From the NCBI GenBank assembly GCA_902797705.1, contig CADBTX010000165.1, forward strand, positions 1 through 8,080: 8,080 nt of DNA. The letters run 5' to 3'. A program made the translations under genes and the position numbers. The notes beneath the pieces were generated by a model. It saw only the letters and a program-made list of their open reading frames with translations, searched no databases and was not told where the DNA came from. Shown one piece after another: positions 1-6,360 of the stretch; the stretch's first letter is position 1, and every line of letters begins with the position of its first letter. This stretch comes from an uncultured Lachnospiraceae bacterium (GTDB lineage Bacteria > Bacillota > Clostridia > Lachnospirales > Lachnospiraceae).

Positions 1-11
1 CCCGACCCGCC

Positions 12-584
12 ATGCAAGTCCTGCTAGCATCAACAATAGGAAGCATGAATATACCTGAACCTGAACCAATGACCGCAGAAAAGCCTGTTCTTAAAGCAGA
101 GGCCCTTCAGCAGGCAGTGCAGCCTCTTTATGCTGGTGTTGAGAATTCTAATCATTTTACTCCGAATCTTAATAAAACCGGGAACGGACCGGTGCTGTCA
201 GAGGATGGTTCCCTTAGTCTGCAATTGGGTGATGATCAGATAAAAGGCGGCGATAATCAGTATAAACAGCAGGTCAGGCAGGCCGTTCGGGCTCAGCAGG
301 AAGCAGAAAATGCTCAGAAGGCAGCAGAGAAGGCTCTGAAAGAGGCAGAAGAGGCTCAGCTTAAAGCACAGGAGGCTTCAAAAGAGGCAGAGGAAGAAGC
401 CCGGAAGAATGCAGAAGTGTCTAAGCCGTGGGGAATACAGACCATACCGGGGGGAGGAAACCTTGCGTTTGGTTTTGATGAAGCTCAGGATTTAGTTGAT
501 GCATGGACGAATTCGCCTACGCATGATGACAATTTGATATATAATGATTTAACAACAAGTGTAATTCCTTTCTTGTCGTGGTGA
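12..584 (+). CDS. Unrecognised Ala/Glu-rich coiled-coil protein, possibly 5'-truncated by the window edge
   Basis: I do not recognise this protein. Counting from the ATG at 12 it has 190 residues. Residues 13-25 are proline- and glutamate-rich (NIPEPEP). Residues about 45-80 are polar and glycine/asparagine-rich. Residues about 83-136 form a charged alpha-helix made of seven-residue units, in register from E97 to about R131, with alanine at repeated positions; this predicts a coiled coil. The tail after K138 is glycine-rich and then hydrophobic, ending FLSW at a TGA stop. There is no signal peptide or membrane segment. The start is uncertain: the frame is open to base 3, only 11 bases precede the first ATG, and the ATG at 45 has AGGAAG only one base upstream, too close for a normal ribosome site. 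The true start may therefore lie outside the window. The coding signal is plausible and the heptads are clear. Function is unknown; a scaffold or surface/appendage accessory role is only a guess. Confidence 0.6.
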   Translation: MQVLLASTIGSMNIPEPEPMTAEKPVLKAEALQQAVQPLYAGVENSNHFTPNLNKTGNGPVLSEDGSLSLQLGDDQIKGGDNQYKQQVRQAVRAQQEAENAQKAAEKALKEAEEAQLKAQEASKEAEEEARKNAEVSKPWGIQTIPGGGNLAFGFDEAQDLVDAWTNSPTHDDNLIYNDLTTSVIPFLSW

Positions 585-585
585 C

Positions 586-646
586 GATGACGCATGAAGT
601 TTTGGATGGGATTTATCCGAAGCGTTCCGCACTTCGTGTCTTCATC
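586..646. repeat. Imperfect inverted repeat with nested hairpins just after the first gene
   Basis: GATGA (586-590) pairs with TCATC (642-646). After a small internal loop, 593-600 pairs with 631-638, including one G-T wobble. Inside the loop GGAT (604-607) can pair with ATCC (615-618). Alternatively CGAAG (618-622) can pair with CTTCG (632-636). It starts two bases after the stop of the first gene. No run of T follows either arm, so it is not a classical intrinsic terminator. It may be a 3'-end stabilising structure or a remnant of a repeat. Confidence 0.35.
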
Positions 647-697
647 CTCTAAAGTCTCTTGGGAGAAATGCCCCTGACTCCATTGACTCCGGTCTGG

Positions 698-706
698 TGC
701 TATAAT
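698..706 (+). promoter_or_regulatory. Extended -10 promoter for the MATE/ATPase gene
   Basis: TGCTATAAT is a perfect extended -10 element (TG-N-TATAAT). It implies transcription from about 713 and a leader of about 45 bases before the ATG at 758. A TTGACT at 683-688 lies only 12 bases upstream of the hexamer, too close to act as its -35. Extended -10 promoters can work without a good -35. Confidence 0.6.
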
Positions 707-747
707 ATATGTGATAATCATAGAGGCTTCCGGATAACGGAGCAGAC

Positions 748-754
748 GAGGAAG
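748..754 (+). promoter_or_regulatory. Ribosome binding site that decides the MATE/ATPase start
   Basis: GAGGAAG ends three bases before the ATG at 758. The longer reading from TTG at 659 has no such site, and its extra 33 residues lie partly upstream of the promoter at 698-706. This supports 758 as the true start. Confidence 0.65.
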
Positions 755-757
755 TGC

Positions 758-2527
758 ATGATAAGAAAAACCTTTGTAAAGATGTCCCTGCCACAGATCT
801 TTGCGTCGATCTCTTCAACACTCTGTCTTTTGATAGACAGCATAATGATGGGAAGATTCCTTGGAGTTCAGGCGATCAGTGCATACGGTCTTTCTTCGCC
901 TCTTATCATCATATTTACCGCCATGGTGCTTATGGTGAACTGCGGAACACAGATAACAGTGGCAAAGGCTGTGGGGAAGGGTGACCGTGATGAGATAGAT
1001 ACTTGCTATTCCACTTCGATCGCTATAGCAGTTTCTGTCTCGGTCCTTTTGACGTTTATCATCTTCATTGCTGCGGATCCCATAGGGATACTTCTGGAAG
1101 CAGGAAAGAAAGACGTACCCCTTGCCGTAACGGAAATGATGAAGGATTACCTTAAGGGGTATTTTATCCTCTCCCCCTTTATCTTTCTGAACCAGCTTAT
1201 GATGCCCTATCTGCAGATCATGGGTAAACGCAGAGAGATACTGTTATCGGTTATATCCATGACGGTGTCTGACGTTTTATTCAATTTCCTAAGCATACAT
1301 GTATTTAATGCCGGGATCTTCGGAATAGGTCTCGCATCGGGACTCAGCTACCTGGTGGCCTTTTTTACGGCGGTCTGGTTTTTCCTTAAAAAAGACTGTA
1401 TATTCAGATTTTCATTTAAAGGAATACGGGGGTTTATGGCAGCCGCCATCGCCAGGGCCGGCAGCTGCGTTATCCTGGTGCAGTTGTGTTACGTCCTCAG
1501 GGTTTATTCATTTAACCAGCTCCTCTTAAATATAGGCGGGGCTGACGCGGTAGCTGTCTTTTCCATAATCACCGTCCCGGCGGATATACTATTCCGGATA
1601 GGCTTCGGCGCAGGTGAAACTACACTTTCCATTTCTTCGCTTCTTTACGGAGATGAGGACAGAGGATCCCTTATCGAACTGGTAAAGTCTATGTATCTCT
1701 GCACCTTTGTATATATATCAATAGCGGTGCTGCTCGTATGCCTGGCTGCACCATGGATAGTTTTACTGTATGTTCCTGCAGAGTTTGCCATGTATGATGC
1801 TGCGGTGATGGCAATGAGGCTTTTTTCTGTATCATTTGTGATCAGCAGCATGGGCTATGTAAATGAGAAGTATCTTCTGGGCACAGGCCATATGGGACTT
1901 GTGAACCTGCTCTCGGCCTCAGAGGGTCTTCTTCTGACAGCCTCCTTCGCCTGGATATTCGGGCTGATCTTTGGATTTGAAGGGGTGTGGATCGGCGTGA
2001 TCATCGGGCAGACCGGCACATTATTGGTATATTCCGTGTTTGCATGGCGTAAAGCCGGAAAGGTCTCGTTCTCTGCAGAGACCTACAGCTACCTCGATAA
2101 AGATTTCGGAGTGGATCCGGATAATATCTCGAACTATTATGTTTCAGATGTGGATTCCGCAGAGAGTGCCTCTGAAAGTCTCCATGCATTTTATAAAGAC
2201 AGGGGTGTAAAGGCCAGAGAGGCCATGCTGATAAGCCTCTGCACGGAAGAGATCGCGATGAACATCATAAAGCACGGGTTTAACGCCGATAAGGCAAAGC
2301 ATAATATGGAGATAAGGACTGTCCGTAAGGATAACGGTGTAACACTCCGCTTCAGGGATGACTGTATCATGTTTGAGCCCACAAAATATGTGGAGATGAA
2401 TGACGATGACGGCAGTGAAGATCATATAGGACTCAGGATGATAATGAAAATGGTGGATGACGCAACATATATCAATTCCCTGGGTCTTAATAACCTGATG
2501 CTTTCCATCAGACTGCAGGAGGAATAG
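758..2527 (+). CDS. MATE-family membrane transporter fused to a C-terminal RsbW/SpoIIAB-like ATPase domain
   Basis: This is a 589-residue two-part protein. Residues 1 to about 430 are a polytopic membrane region with roughly twelve hydrophobic helices and the MATE/MatE-type opening (SSTLCLLIDSIMMGRFLG, D27 in helix 1). MATE proteins export drugs or metabolites using a sodium or proton gradient. After a linker of about 40 residues, residues about 470-589 resemble the GHKL ATPase of anti-sigma-factor kinases. The N box is E498-IAM-N502-IIK-H506. A D534-D535 pair followed by FEP stands at the G1 position, without the usual glycine. HIGLRM at 556-561 stands at G2, followed by LGLNNL near the end. 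ATP binding is likely; kinase activity is uncertain because the glycine-rich motifs are reduced. Ordinary MATE proteins are about 450 residues, so the tail is a real addition in the same frame, not a frameshift. The gene has its own extended -10 promoter, and no STAS or PP2C partner is visible nearby. The substrate is unknown. Confidence 0.88.
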   Translation: MIRKTFVKMSLPQIFASISSTLCLLIDSIMMGRFLGVQAISAYGLSSPLIIIFTAMVLMVNCGTQITVAKAVGKGDRDEIDTCYSTSIAIAVSVSVLLTFIIFIAADPIGILLEAGKKDVPLAVTEMMKDYLKGYFILSPFIFLNQLMMPYLQIMGKRREILLSVISMTVSDVLFNFLSIHVFNAGIFGIGLASGLSYLVAFFTAVWFFLKKDCIFRFSFKGIRGFMAAAIARAGSCVILVQLCYVLRVYSFNQLLLNIGGADAVAVFSIITVPADILFRIGFGAGETTLSISSLLYGDEDRGSLIELVKSMYLCTFVYISIAVLLVCLAAPWIVLLYVPAEFAMYDAAVMAMRLFSVSFVISSMGYVNEKYLLGTGHMGLVNLLSASEGLLLTASFAWIFGLIFGFEGVWIGVIIGQTGTLLVYSVFAWRKAGKVSFSAETYSYLDKDFGVDPDNISNYYVSDVDSAESASESLHAFYKDRGVKAREAMLISLCTEEIAMNIIKHGFNADKAKHNMEIRTVRKDNGVTLRFRDDCIMFEPTKYVEMNDDDGSEDHIGLRMIMKMVDDATYINSLGLNNLMLSIRLQEE

Positions 2528-2594
2528 GATTCTTAAACCGCAGTTTTTAAAAAATAAGATTTCACAAAAACATGGATCTGCATAAATCAAGAGG

Positions 2595-2623
2595 TTGACG
2601 TAATCTTTTCTGTGAATTAGAAT
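2595..2623 (+). promoter_or_regulatory. Sigma-A type promoter of rny
   Basis: The -35 TTGACG (2595-2600) and -10 TAGAAT (2618-2623) are each one mismatch from consensus, with the ideal 17-base spacer. The sequence just upstream is AT-rich. Transcription would begin near 2630, giving a leader of about 34 bases. The promoter lies in the 136-bp gap after the MATE/ATPase gene, so rny need not depend on read-through. Confidence 0.75.
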
Positions 2624-2663
2624 AGTAATGTTGTAAAAACTTAATAGGAGGTAGACCGTACAG

Positions 2664-4208
2664 ATGACAACTATCATCGCAATAGTTGTGACTCTGGTCA
2701 TAGCGGTACCTGTATCAGCGATCATAGCCACCAATCTCCATGAGCGCAAGATCGAAAAGCTTATTGGAGATGCCAATGAGAAGGCTAAGGAAATCACCGA
2801 TAAGGCTGAAAAAGCTGCTGAAGAATTAAAGCGTGAGAAGCTTCTGGAGATAAAGGAAGAGTCCATCAATCAGAAGAACGAGATTGAGAAGGAAGCCAGA
2901 GACAGACGCGCTGAGGCTCAGAGGCTGGAGAGACGTGCACAGCAGAAGGAAGAAGCTGTGGACAAGAAGGCCGAACAGGTTGAAAGAAGAGCGCAGAGCT
3001 TATCTGACCGGGAGGCGGAACTGAACCGTCAGAAGGAAAAGATAGCCAAGCTCAATGAGGATCGTGTACGGGAGCTTGAGAGGATCTCAGGTCTGACCTC
3101 TGAACAGGCCAAGGAATATCTTCTAAAGATAGTTGAAGACGATGTGAAGCACGAGTCCGCACTGATGATCAAGGAATACGAATCACGTGCTAAAGAAGAA
3201 GCGGACAAGAAAGCCAGGGAATATGTTGTTAATGCGATCCAGCGATGTGCAGCTGATCACGTGTCCGAGACGACTATTTCCGTAGTGCAGCTCCCCGGAG
3301 ATGAAATGAAGGGGCGCATAATCGGACGAGAGGGAAGAAATATCAGGACCCTCGAAACACTGACGGGAGTTGATCTCATTATTGACGATACTCCGGAAGC
3401 GGTAGTGCTTTCCGGATTTGATCCCGTAAGGCGTGAGGTTGCACGTATCGCCCTTGAAAAACTCATAGTGGACGGCCGTATCCATCCTGCGAAGATCGAA
3501 GAGATGGTGGAGAAGGCCAGAAAAGAAGTGGATACTATGATCAAGGAAGAGGGTGAGGCGGCATGTCTCGAGTGTGGTGTGCCCAATGTTCATCCGGAAC
3601 TTGTAAAGCTTCTGGGAAGGATGAAGCTGCGCACCAGCTACGGCCAGAATGTGCTGAGGCACTCTGTGGAAGTATCGATCCTTTCGGGTCTTCTTGCTTC
3701 CGAGATCGGACTGGATGTCCGGATCGCAAAGCGCGCAGGATTGCTTCATGACATAGGAAAGGCTGTGGATCACGAGATGGAAGGAAGTCATATCCAGCTT
3801 GGTGCAGATCTCTGCCGGAAGTATAAGGAGTCTCCTATAGTCATCAATGCCGTGGAAGCGCATCACGGTGACGTGGAGCCCGCATCGCTCATCGCTTGTA
3901 TCGTTCAGGCTGCCGATACTATCTCTGCCGCCCGGCCGGGTGCCAGAAGAGAGACATTGGATGCCTACACAAATCGTCTTAAACAACTTGAAGATATCAC
4001 AAACTCCTTTAAGGGAGTGGAAAAATCCTTCGCCATTCAGGCAGGACGTGAGGTTCGGGTAATGGTAGTTCCCGAGCAGGTTACAGATGCTGACATGGTC
4101 ATCATGGCACGAGATATTGCAAAGAGGATCGAGGATGAAATGGAATATCCCGGTCAGATCAAGGTGAATATCGTGCGTGAGAGCAGAGTCACAGATTTCG
4201 CAAAGTAA
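2664..4208 (+). CDS. rny: Ribonuclease Y, membrane-anchored endoribonuclease of mRNA decay
   Basis: RNase Y starts bulk mRNA turnover in many Firmicutes by single-strand endonucleolytic cleavage at the membrane. The protein has 514 residues, close to the usual 510-520. Domains in order: an N-terminal membrane helix (about 2-24); a long charged coiled coil (about 28-160, rich in E, K and A); a KH RNA-binding domain with the GxxG loop G221-R-E-G224 inside [10 protein letters not shown]; and an HD phosphohydrolase domain with metal-site residues H333, H362-D363, H400-H401 and D418. The catalytic HD pair is intact. The ATG at 2664 is preceded by AGGAGGT at 2646-2652, eleven bases away, which is slightly long but strong, and it places the membrane helix right at the N-terminus. 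The gene appears monocistronic, with its own promoter before it and an intrinsic terminator after it. The familiar neighbours recA and ymdB are not adjacent. The assignment is secure. Confidence 0.97.
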   Translation: MTTIIAIVVTLVIAVPVSAIIATNLHERKIEKLIGDANEKAKEITDKAEKAAEELKREKLLEIKEESINQKNEIEKEARDRRAEAQRLERRAQQKEEAVDKKAEQVERRAQSLSDREAELNRQKEKIAKLNEDRVRELERISGLTSEQAKEYLLKIVEDDVKHESALMIKEYESRAKEEADKKAREYVVNAIQRCAADHVSETTISVVQLPGDEMKGRIIGREGRNIRTLETLTGVDLIIDDTPEAVVLSGFDPVRREVARIALEKLIVDGRIHPAKIEEMVEKARKEVDTMIKEEGEAACLECGVPNVHPELVKLLGRMKLRTSYGQNVLRHSVEVSILSGLLASEIGLDVRIAKRAGLLHDIGKAVDHEMEGSHIQLGADLCRKYKESPIVINAVEAHHGDVEPASLIACIVQAADTISAARPGARRETLDAYTNRLKQLEDITNSFKGVEKSFAIQAGREVRVMVVPEQVTDADMVIMARDIAKRIEDEMEYPGQIKVNIVRESRVTDFAK

Positions 4209-4220
4209 GATGTATGTATA

Positions 4221-4249
4221 AACCCCGTCGCAGAAGCGGCGGGGTTTTT
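4221..4249 (+). terminator. Intrinsic terminator of rny
   Basis: An 11-bp stem (AACCCCGTCGC at 4221-4231 with the complementary arm 4236-4246, one G-T wobble) has a four-base AGAA loop and runs into five T at 4245-4249. It starts 12 bases after the rny stop. On the - strand the same stem is followed by only three T, so it may also weakly stop transcription arriving from the convergent glycosidase operon. Confidence 0.9.
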
Positions 4250-4282
4250 ATTAGCTATGGCTATAAGTAATTCTCGCTGTTA

Positions 4283-4300
4283 AGGGCGCATGAAAGCCCT
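4283..4300 (-). terminator. Possible weak hairpin terminator after the GH43 gene
   Basis: AGGGC (4283-4287) and GCCCT (4296-4300) form a 5-bp stem with an 8-base loop. On the - strand it starts two bases after the TAG stop of the glycosidase gene. The downstream tail begins TTAACA and lacks a T run, so termination here would be weak. The stronger rny terminator, read in reverse, may serve instead. Confidence 0.25.
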
Positions 4301-4302
4301 GT

Positions 4303-5703
4303 CTATAATTCGAATTTCAGAAACTGCAGGGCGCCTTTTCCCCGGTATTCAAAATACAGCGGGGCCTTTTTCATGGTGACCGGCGGGAAAGAGATCTCAT
4401 GCCTTGCCCAGTAATTCTCTTTTTCAATATGAACCTTTCCAAGGACCTCCCCGTTGATACCGATACGGAACGAGAAGTCGCCGTCAACAAAGCCTCTTAC
4501 CCAAACGGCAACGGTATCCAGGTTTTCCAGGTCGAAGTATTTGAAGCCGCAGGTTGTGGAGCTTACCATATTTGAGATATAGCCGTCATCCTTCGGGTCA
4601 TCCACACCGTCCTGGGTGATCCTCGGAAACTCCGGTCCTAAGAAGGTTCCCGGGTCTCCGGTGTAGGTCTGTTCCCTGTCGCAGAAAAGATTGCAGGCTA
4701 TATAGGCGGGATAGCTGCCCTTTCCCGGGAAATTCACCGAGGAAGCGCCTGTGCTGGTCATTTCTGCCTGAGGGATATTTCCGTCTTCCTCAATACGGAT
4801 CCTTTCTATACAGCCCTGGCGGCTGAAATTGGTGCCGTCGGTATGACGGTGGTAGAAGACATAGTCGCCGGAGTCGAGACGGATGATGCTTCCGTGATTA
4901 TTTGCGCCGTAGAAAGCAGGCGTATCCGCATTTTTGTAGCTGTCTATCCCTGTATCAGTATTGCTTACGATCACTCCCCTGAATTTAAATCCCTCAAGGG
5001 GGGAAGTGCTGGTGGCATAGCAGAGCTCGTGAAATTTTACGGAGGAATAGATAAGGTAATAGAGATCCCCGTATTTTCTGATGGAAGGAGCTTCGAAATA
5101 CTCGTGCCCTTCAAAGCCTGTTCCCTCCGCATAGGGCTTGCTTGGAAGGACGAAGCGGGGTTCTTCGATGATGGTCAGCATGTCGCGGTCAAGCACCGAA
5201 ACAAAGGCTCCGTGACGGGACTCGTTATCCGGCATGCAGAAGCCGGTGTAGAGATAGGTCCGGTTGCCCTCCGTCAGAACTCCGGGGTCGAACAGCGCTT
5301 CATCTCCGGGCCTTTCCCCGGCTCTTTGACCGTCTTTATAGTGAACATAGCCGTAGAACTCGTATTTTCCGCAAGGGGTATCGCATCTCGCAACAGACAC
5401 GTAGGGCACCAGATCCAGCACATAGTAGAGATAATACTTTCCGTCCGGACCCTTTGTCACATCAGGGGCGTAAAGGCACATGCGGCCGTCCCTGTTATCC
5501 GGGTCGTCGGTCCTTCTATAGATGACTCCTTCGTATCTCCAGTCCGTCAGATCATTGGACGGGGCGGAATAGCAGACATAATCCTGAAGGCAGTAGCCGC
5601 TTCCCTTGAATTTATCGTGGGAGCCGTAAAGGTAGACCCGCCCGTCAAATTCGTGGGGTTCGCCGTCCGGGATATATTCATAACAGGGAAGATAAGGATT
5701 CAT
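4303..5703 (-). CDS. GH43-type glycoside hydrolase (beta-xylosidase/alpha-arabinofuranosidase-like), cytosolic
   Basis: This is a 466-residue protein with the five-bladed propeller signature of glycoside hydrolase family 43 (clan GH-F), inverting enzymes that often release arabinose or xylose from plant oligosaccharides. Candidate catalytic residues fall at the expected places: general base D13 (IPDGEP), pKa-tuning D81 (LYAPD) and general acid E204 (YFEAPSI, followed by GDLYYLIYSS). Residues about 1-320 form the catalytic domain. The remainder, especially about 375-466, is beta-rich and looks like a C-terminal beta-sandwich similar to family-6-type carbohydrate-binding modules; that part is less certain. 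There is no signal peptide, so it probably acts on imported short sugars. The start is supported by AAAGGGG seven bases upstream. Its ATG overlaps the deacetylase stop as ATGA, which implies translational coupling. Exact substrate cannot be read from sequence; arabinosyl or xylosyl oligosaccharides are most likely. Confidence 0.85.
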   Translation of the reverse strand: MNPYLPCYEYIPDGEPHEFDGRVYLYGSHDKFKGSGYCLQDYVCYSAPSNDLTDWRYEGVIYRRTDDPDNRDGRMCLYAPDVTKGPDGKYYLYYVLDLVPYVSVARCDTPCGKYEFYGYVHYKDGQRAGERPGDEALFDPGVLTEGNRTYLYTGFCMPDNESRHGAFVSVLDRDMLTIIEEPRFVLPSKPYAEGTGFEGHEYFEAPSIRKYGDLYYLIYSSVKFHELCYATSTSPLEGFKFRGVIVSNTDTGIDSYKNADTPAFYGANNHGSIIRLDSGDYVFYHRHTDGTNFSRQGCIERIRIEEDGNIPQAEMTSTGASSVNFPGKGSYPAYIACNLFCDREQTYTGDPGTFLGPEFPRITQDGVDDPKDDGYISNMVSSTTCGFKYFDLENLDTVAVWVRGFVDGDFSFRIGINGEVLGKVHIEKENYWARHEISFPPVTMKKAPLYFEYRGKGALQFLKFEL

Positions 5704-6338
5704 GCACGTCCCCTTTCCACAACATCATATACGTGGCCTCTGGCAGCCTTTTCCTTAGGGTCTATGCCCTTTATCTTAAAGAGCTCCGAAACCGTTACAA
5801 ATTCAAATCCCTTTTCTTTAAGTGCCGGGATAATGGTATCAAGTGCTTCGACGGTGGGATAATTCTTTTCCAGATCGTGGAGCAGGATAATGGCTCCGTC
5901 GCAGGCGTTCTCAATGGTCCTTTCTGCTCTTTCCTCTGCGGAAACGTCAAAGTCCCAGTCCTCGCAGTGGAGGCCGCCGATAAAGCAAAGATCGATATTC
6001 TCGTACATATCGCTGCTGACTGCCAGATAGGGCGGTCTGAAAAAGGATGAGGGCCTTCCCGTGATATCCATAAGGAGTTCCTCGTTTTTTGCTATCTCGT
6101 AGCGGATCTCATCCGGGGAAAGCTTGTCCATGTAGTAATGGTTAAGAGAATGATTTTCGATCTCAAAGCCCCGGTCGAAGGTATCCCTTGCAATGGGAAG
6201 GGTATCCCGGGTGATATTCTTTCCGATGAGGAAGAAGGACCCTGTAACTCCGTGGGCCGAAAGCTTGTCAAGCACCGGAGGAGTGATCTCAATATCCGGT
6301 CCGTCGTCAAATGTAAGTGCAATGTATTTTTTATTCAT
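5700..6338 (-). CDS. Polysaccharide/oligosaccharide deacetylase, CE4 (NodB) family, without signal peptide
   Basis: CE4 enzymes use a metal ion to remove acetyl groups from chitin, peptidoglycan or xylan chains. All five family motifs are present in this 212-residue form: motif 1 TFDDGPD (catalytic base D11, metal ligand D12); motif 2 HSLNH (metal ligands H63 and H67); motif 3 RPPY (101-104); motif 4 DWDFD (127-131); motif 5 LLHD with H154. There is no signal peptide or membrane anchor, unlike most peptidoglycan deacetylases, which favours a cytosolic oligosaccharide substrate. The start is uncertain. The ATG at 6338 begins exactly at the domain (MNKKYIALTFDDGPD) but lacks a Shine-Dalgarno site. 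The ATG at 6356 adds six residues (MCYNSA), lies four bases after the upstream stop and has AGGA 13 bases before it. Both fit translational coupling to the hydrolase gene. The stop overlaps the glycosidase start by four bases. Confidence 0.87.
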   Translation of the reverse strand: MNKKYIALTFDDGPDIEITPPVLDKLSAHGVTGSFFLIGKNITRDTLPIARDTFDRGFEIENHSLNHYYMDKLSPDEIRYEIAKNEELLMDITGRPSSFFRPPYLAVSSDMYENIDLCFIGGLHCEDWDFDVSAEERAERTIENACDGAIILLHDLEKNYPTVEALDTIIPALKEKGFEFVTVSELFKIKGIDPKEKAARGHVYDVVERGRA

Positions 6339-6344
6339 AGCCGA

Positions 6345-6353
6345 ATTATAGCA
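6345..6353 (-). promoter_or_regulatory. Extended -10-like element just before the deacetylase start
   Basis: On the - strand these bases read TGCTATAAT, the same nine bases as the promoter at 698-706. The element lies in the 22-bp gap between the hydrolase stop and the ATG at 6338, ending six bases before that ATG. If used, transcription would start at or very near the ATG, giving a leaderless or nearly leaderless message for the deacetylase and glycosidase. It may equally be a chance AT-rich match, or coding sequence if translation starts at 6356. Confidence 0.3.
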
Positions 6354-6360
6354 CATATGT

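Noticed and set aside
485..721. 78-codon open frame on the - strand across the first intergenic gap
   Set aside because: No ribosome site or recognisable domain; it overlaps the end of the first gene and the promoter of the next, and seems a chance frame.
659..757. N-terminal extension of the MATE/ATPase gene from TTG at 659
   Set aside because: There is no ribosome site before 659, part of it lies upstream of the extended -10 promoter, and the ATG at 758 has GAGGAAG at the right place and matches the usual MATE N-terminus.
2512..2548. Possible terminator after the MATE/ATPase gene (ACTGC with GCAGT followed by five T)
   Set aside because: The stem is only five base pairs with a loop over 20 bases and one arm in the coding region; too weak to call.
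2144..2869. 241-codon - strand open frame spanning the MATE/ATPase end and the rny start
   Set aside because: It runs antisense through the rny promoter and two well-supported genes and has no coherent domain.
3183..3986. 267-codon - strand open frame inside rny
   Set aside because: Entirely antisense to the conserved KH and HD domains of RNase Y, with no features of its own.
4843..5862. 339-codon open frame on the + strand opposite the GH43 and deacetylase genes
   Set aside because: It lies antisense to two genes with intact catalytic motifs, has no family match and is a typical antisense shadow in GC-rich third positions.
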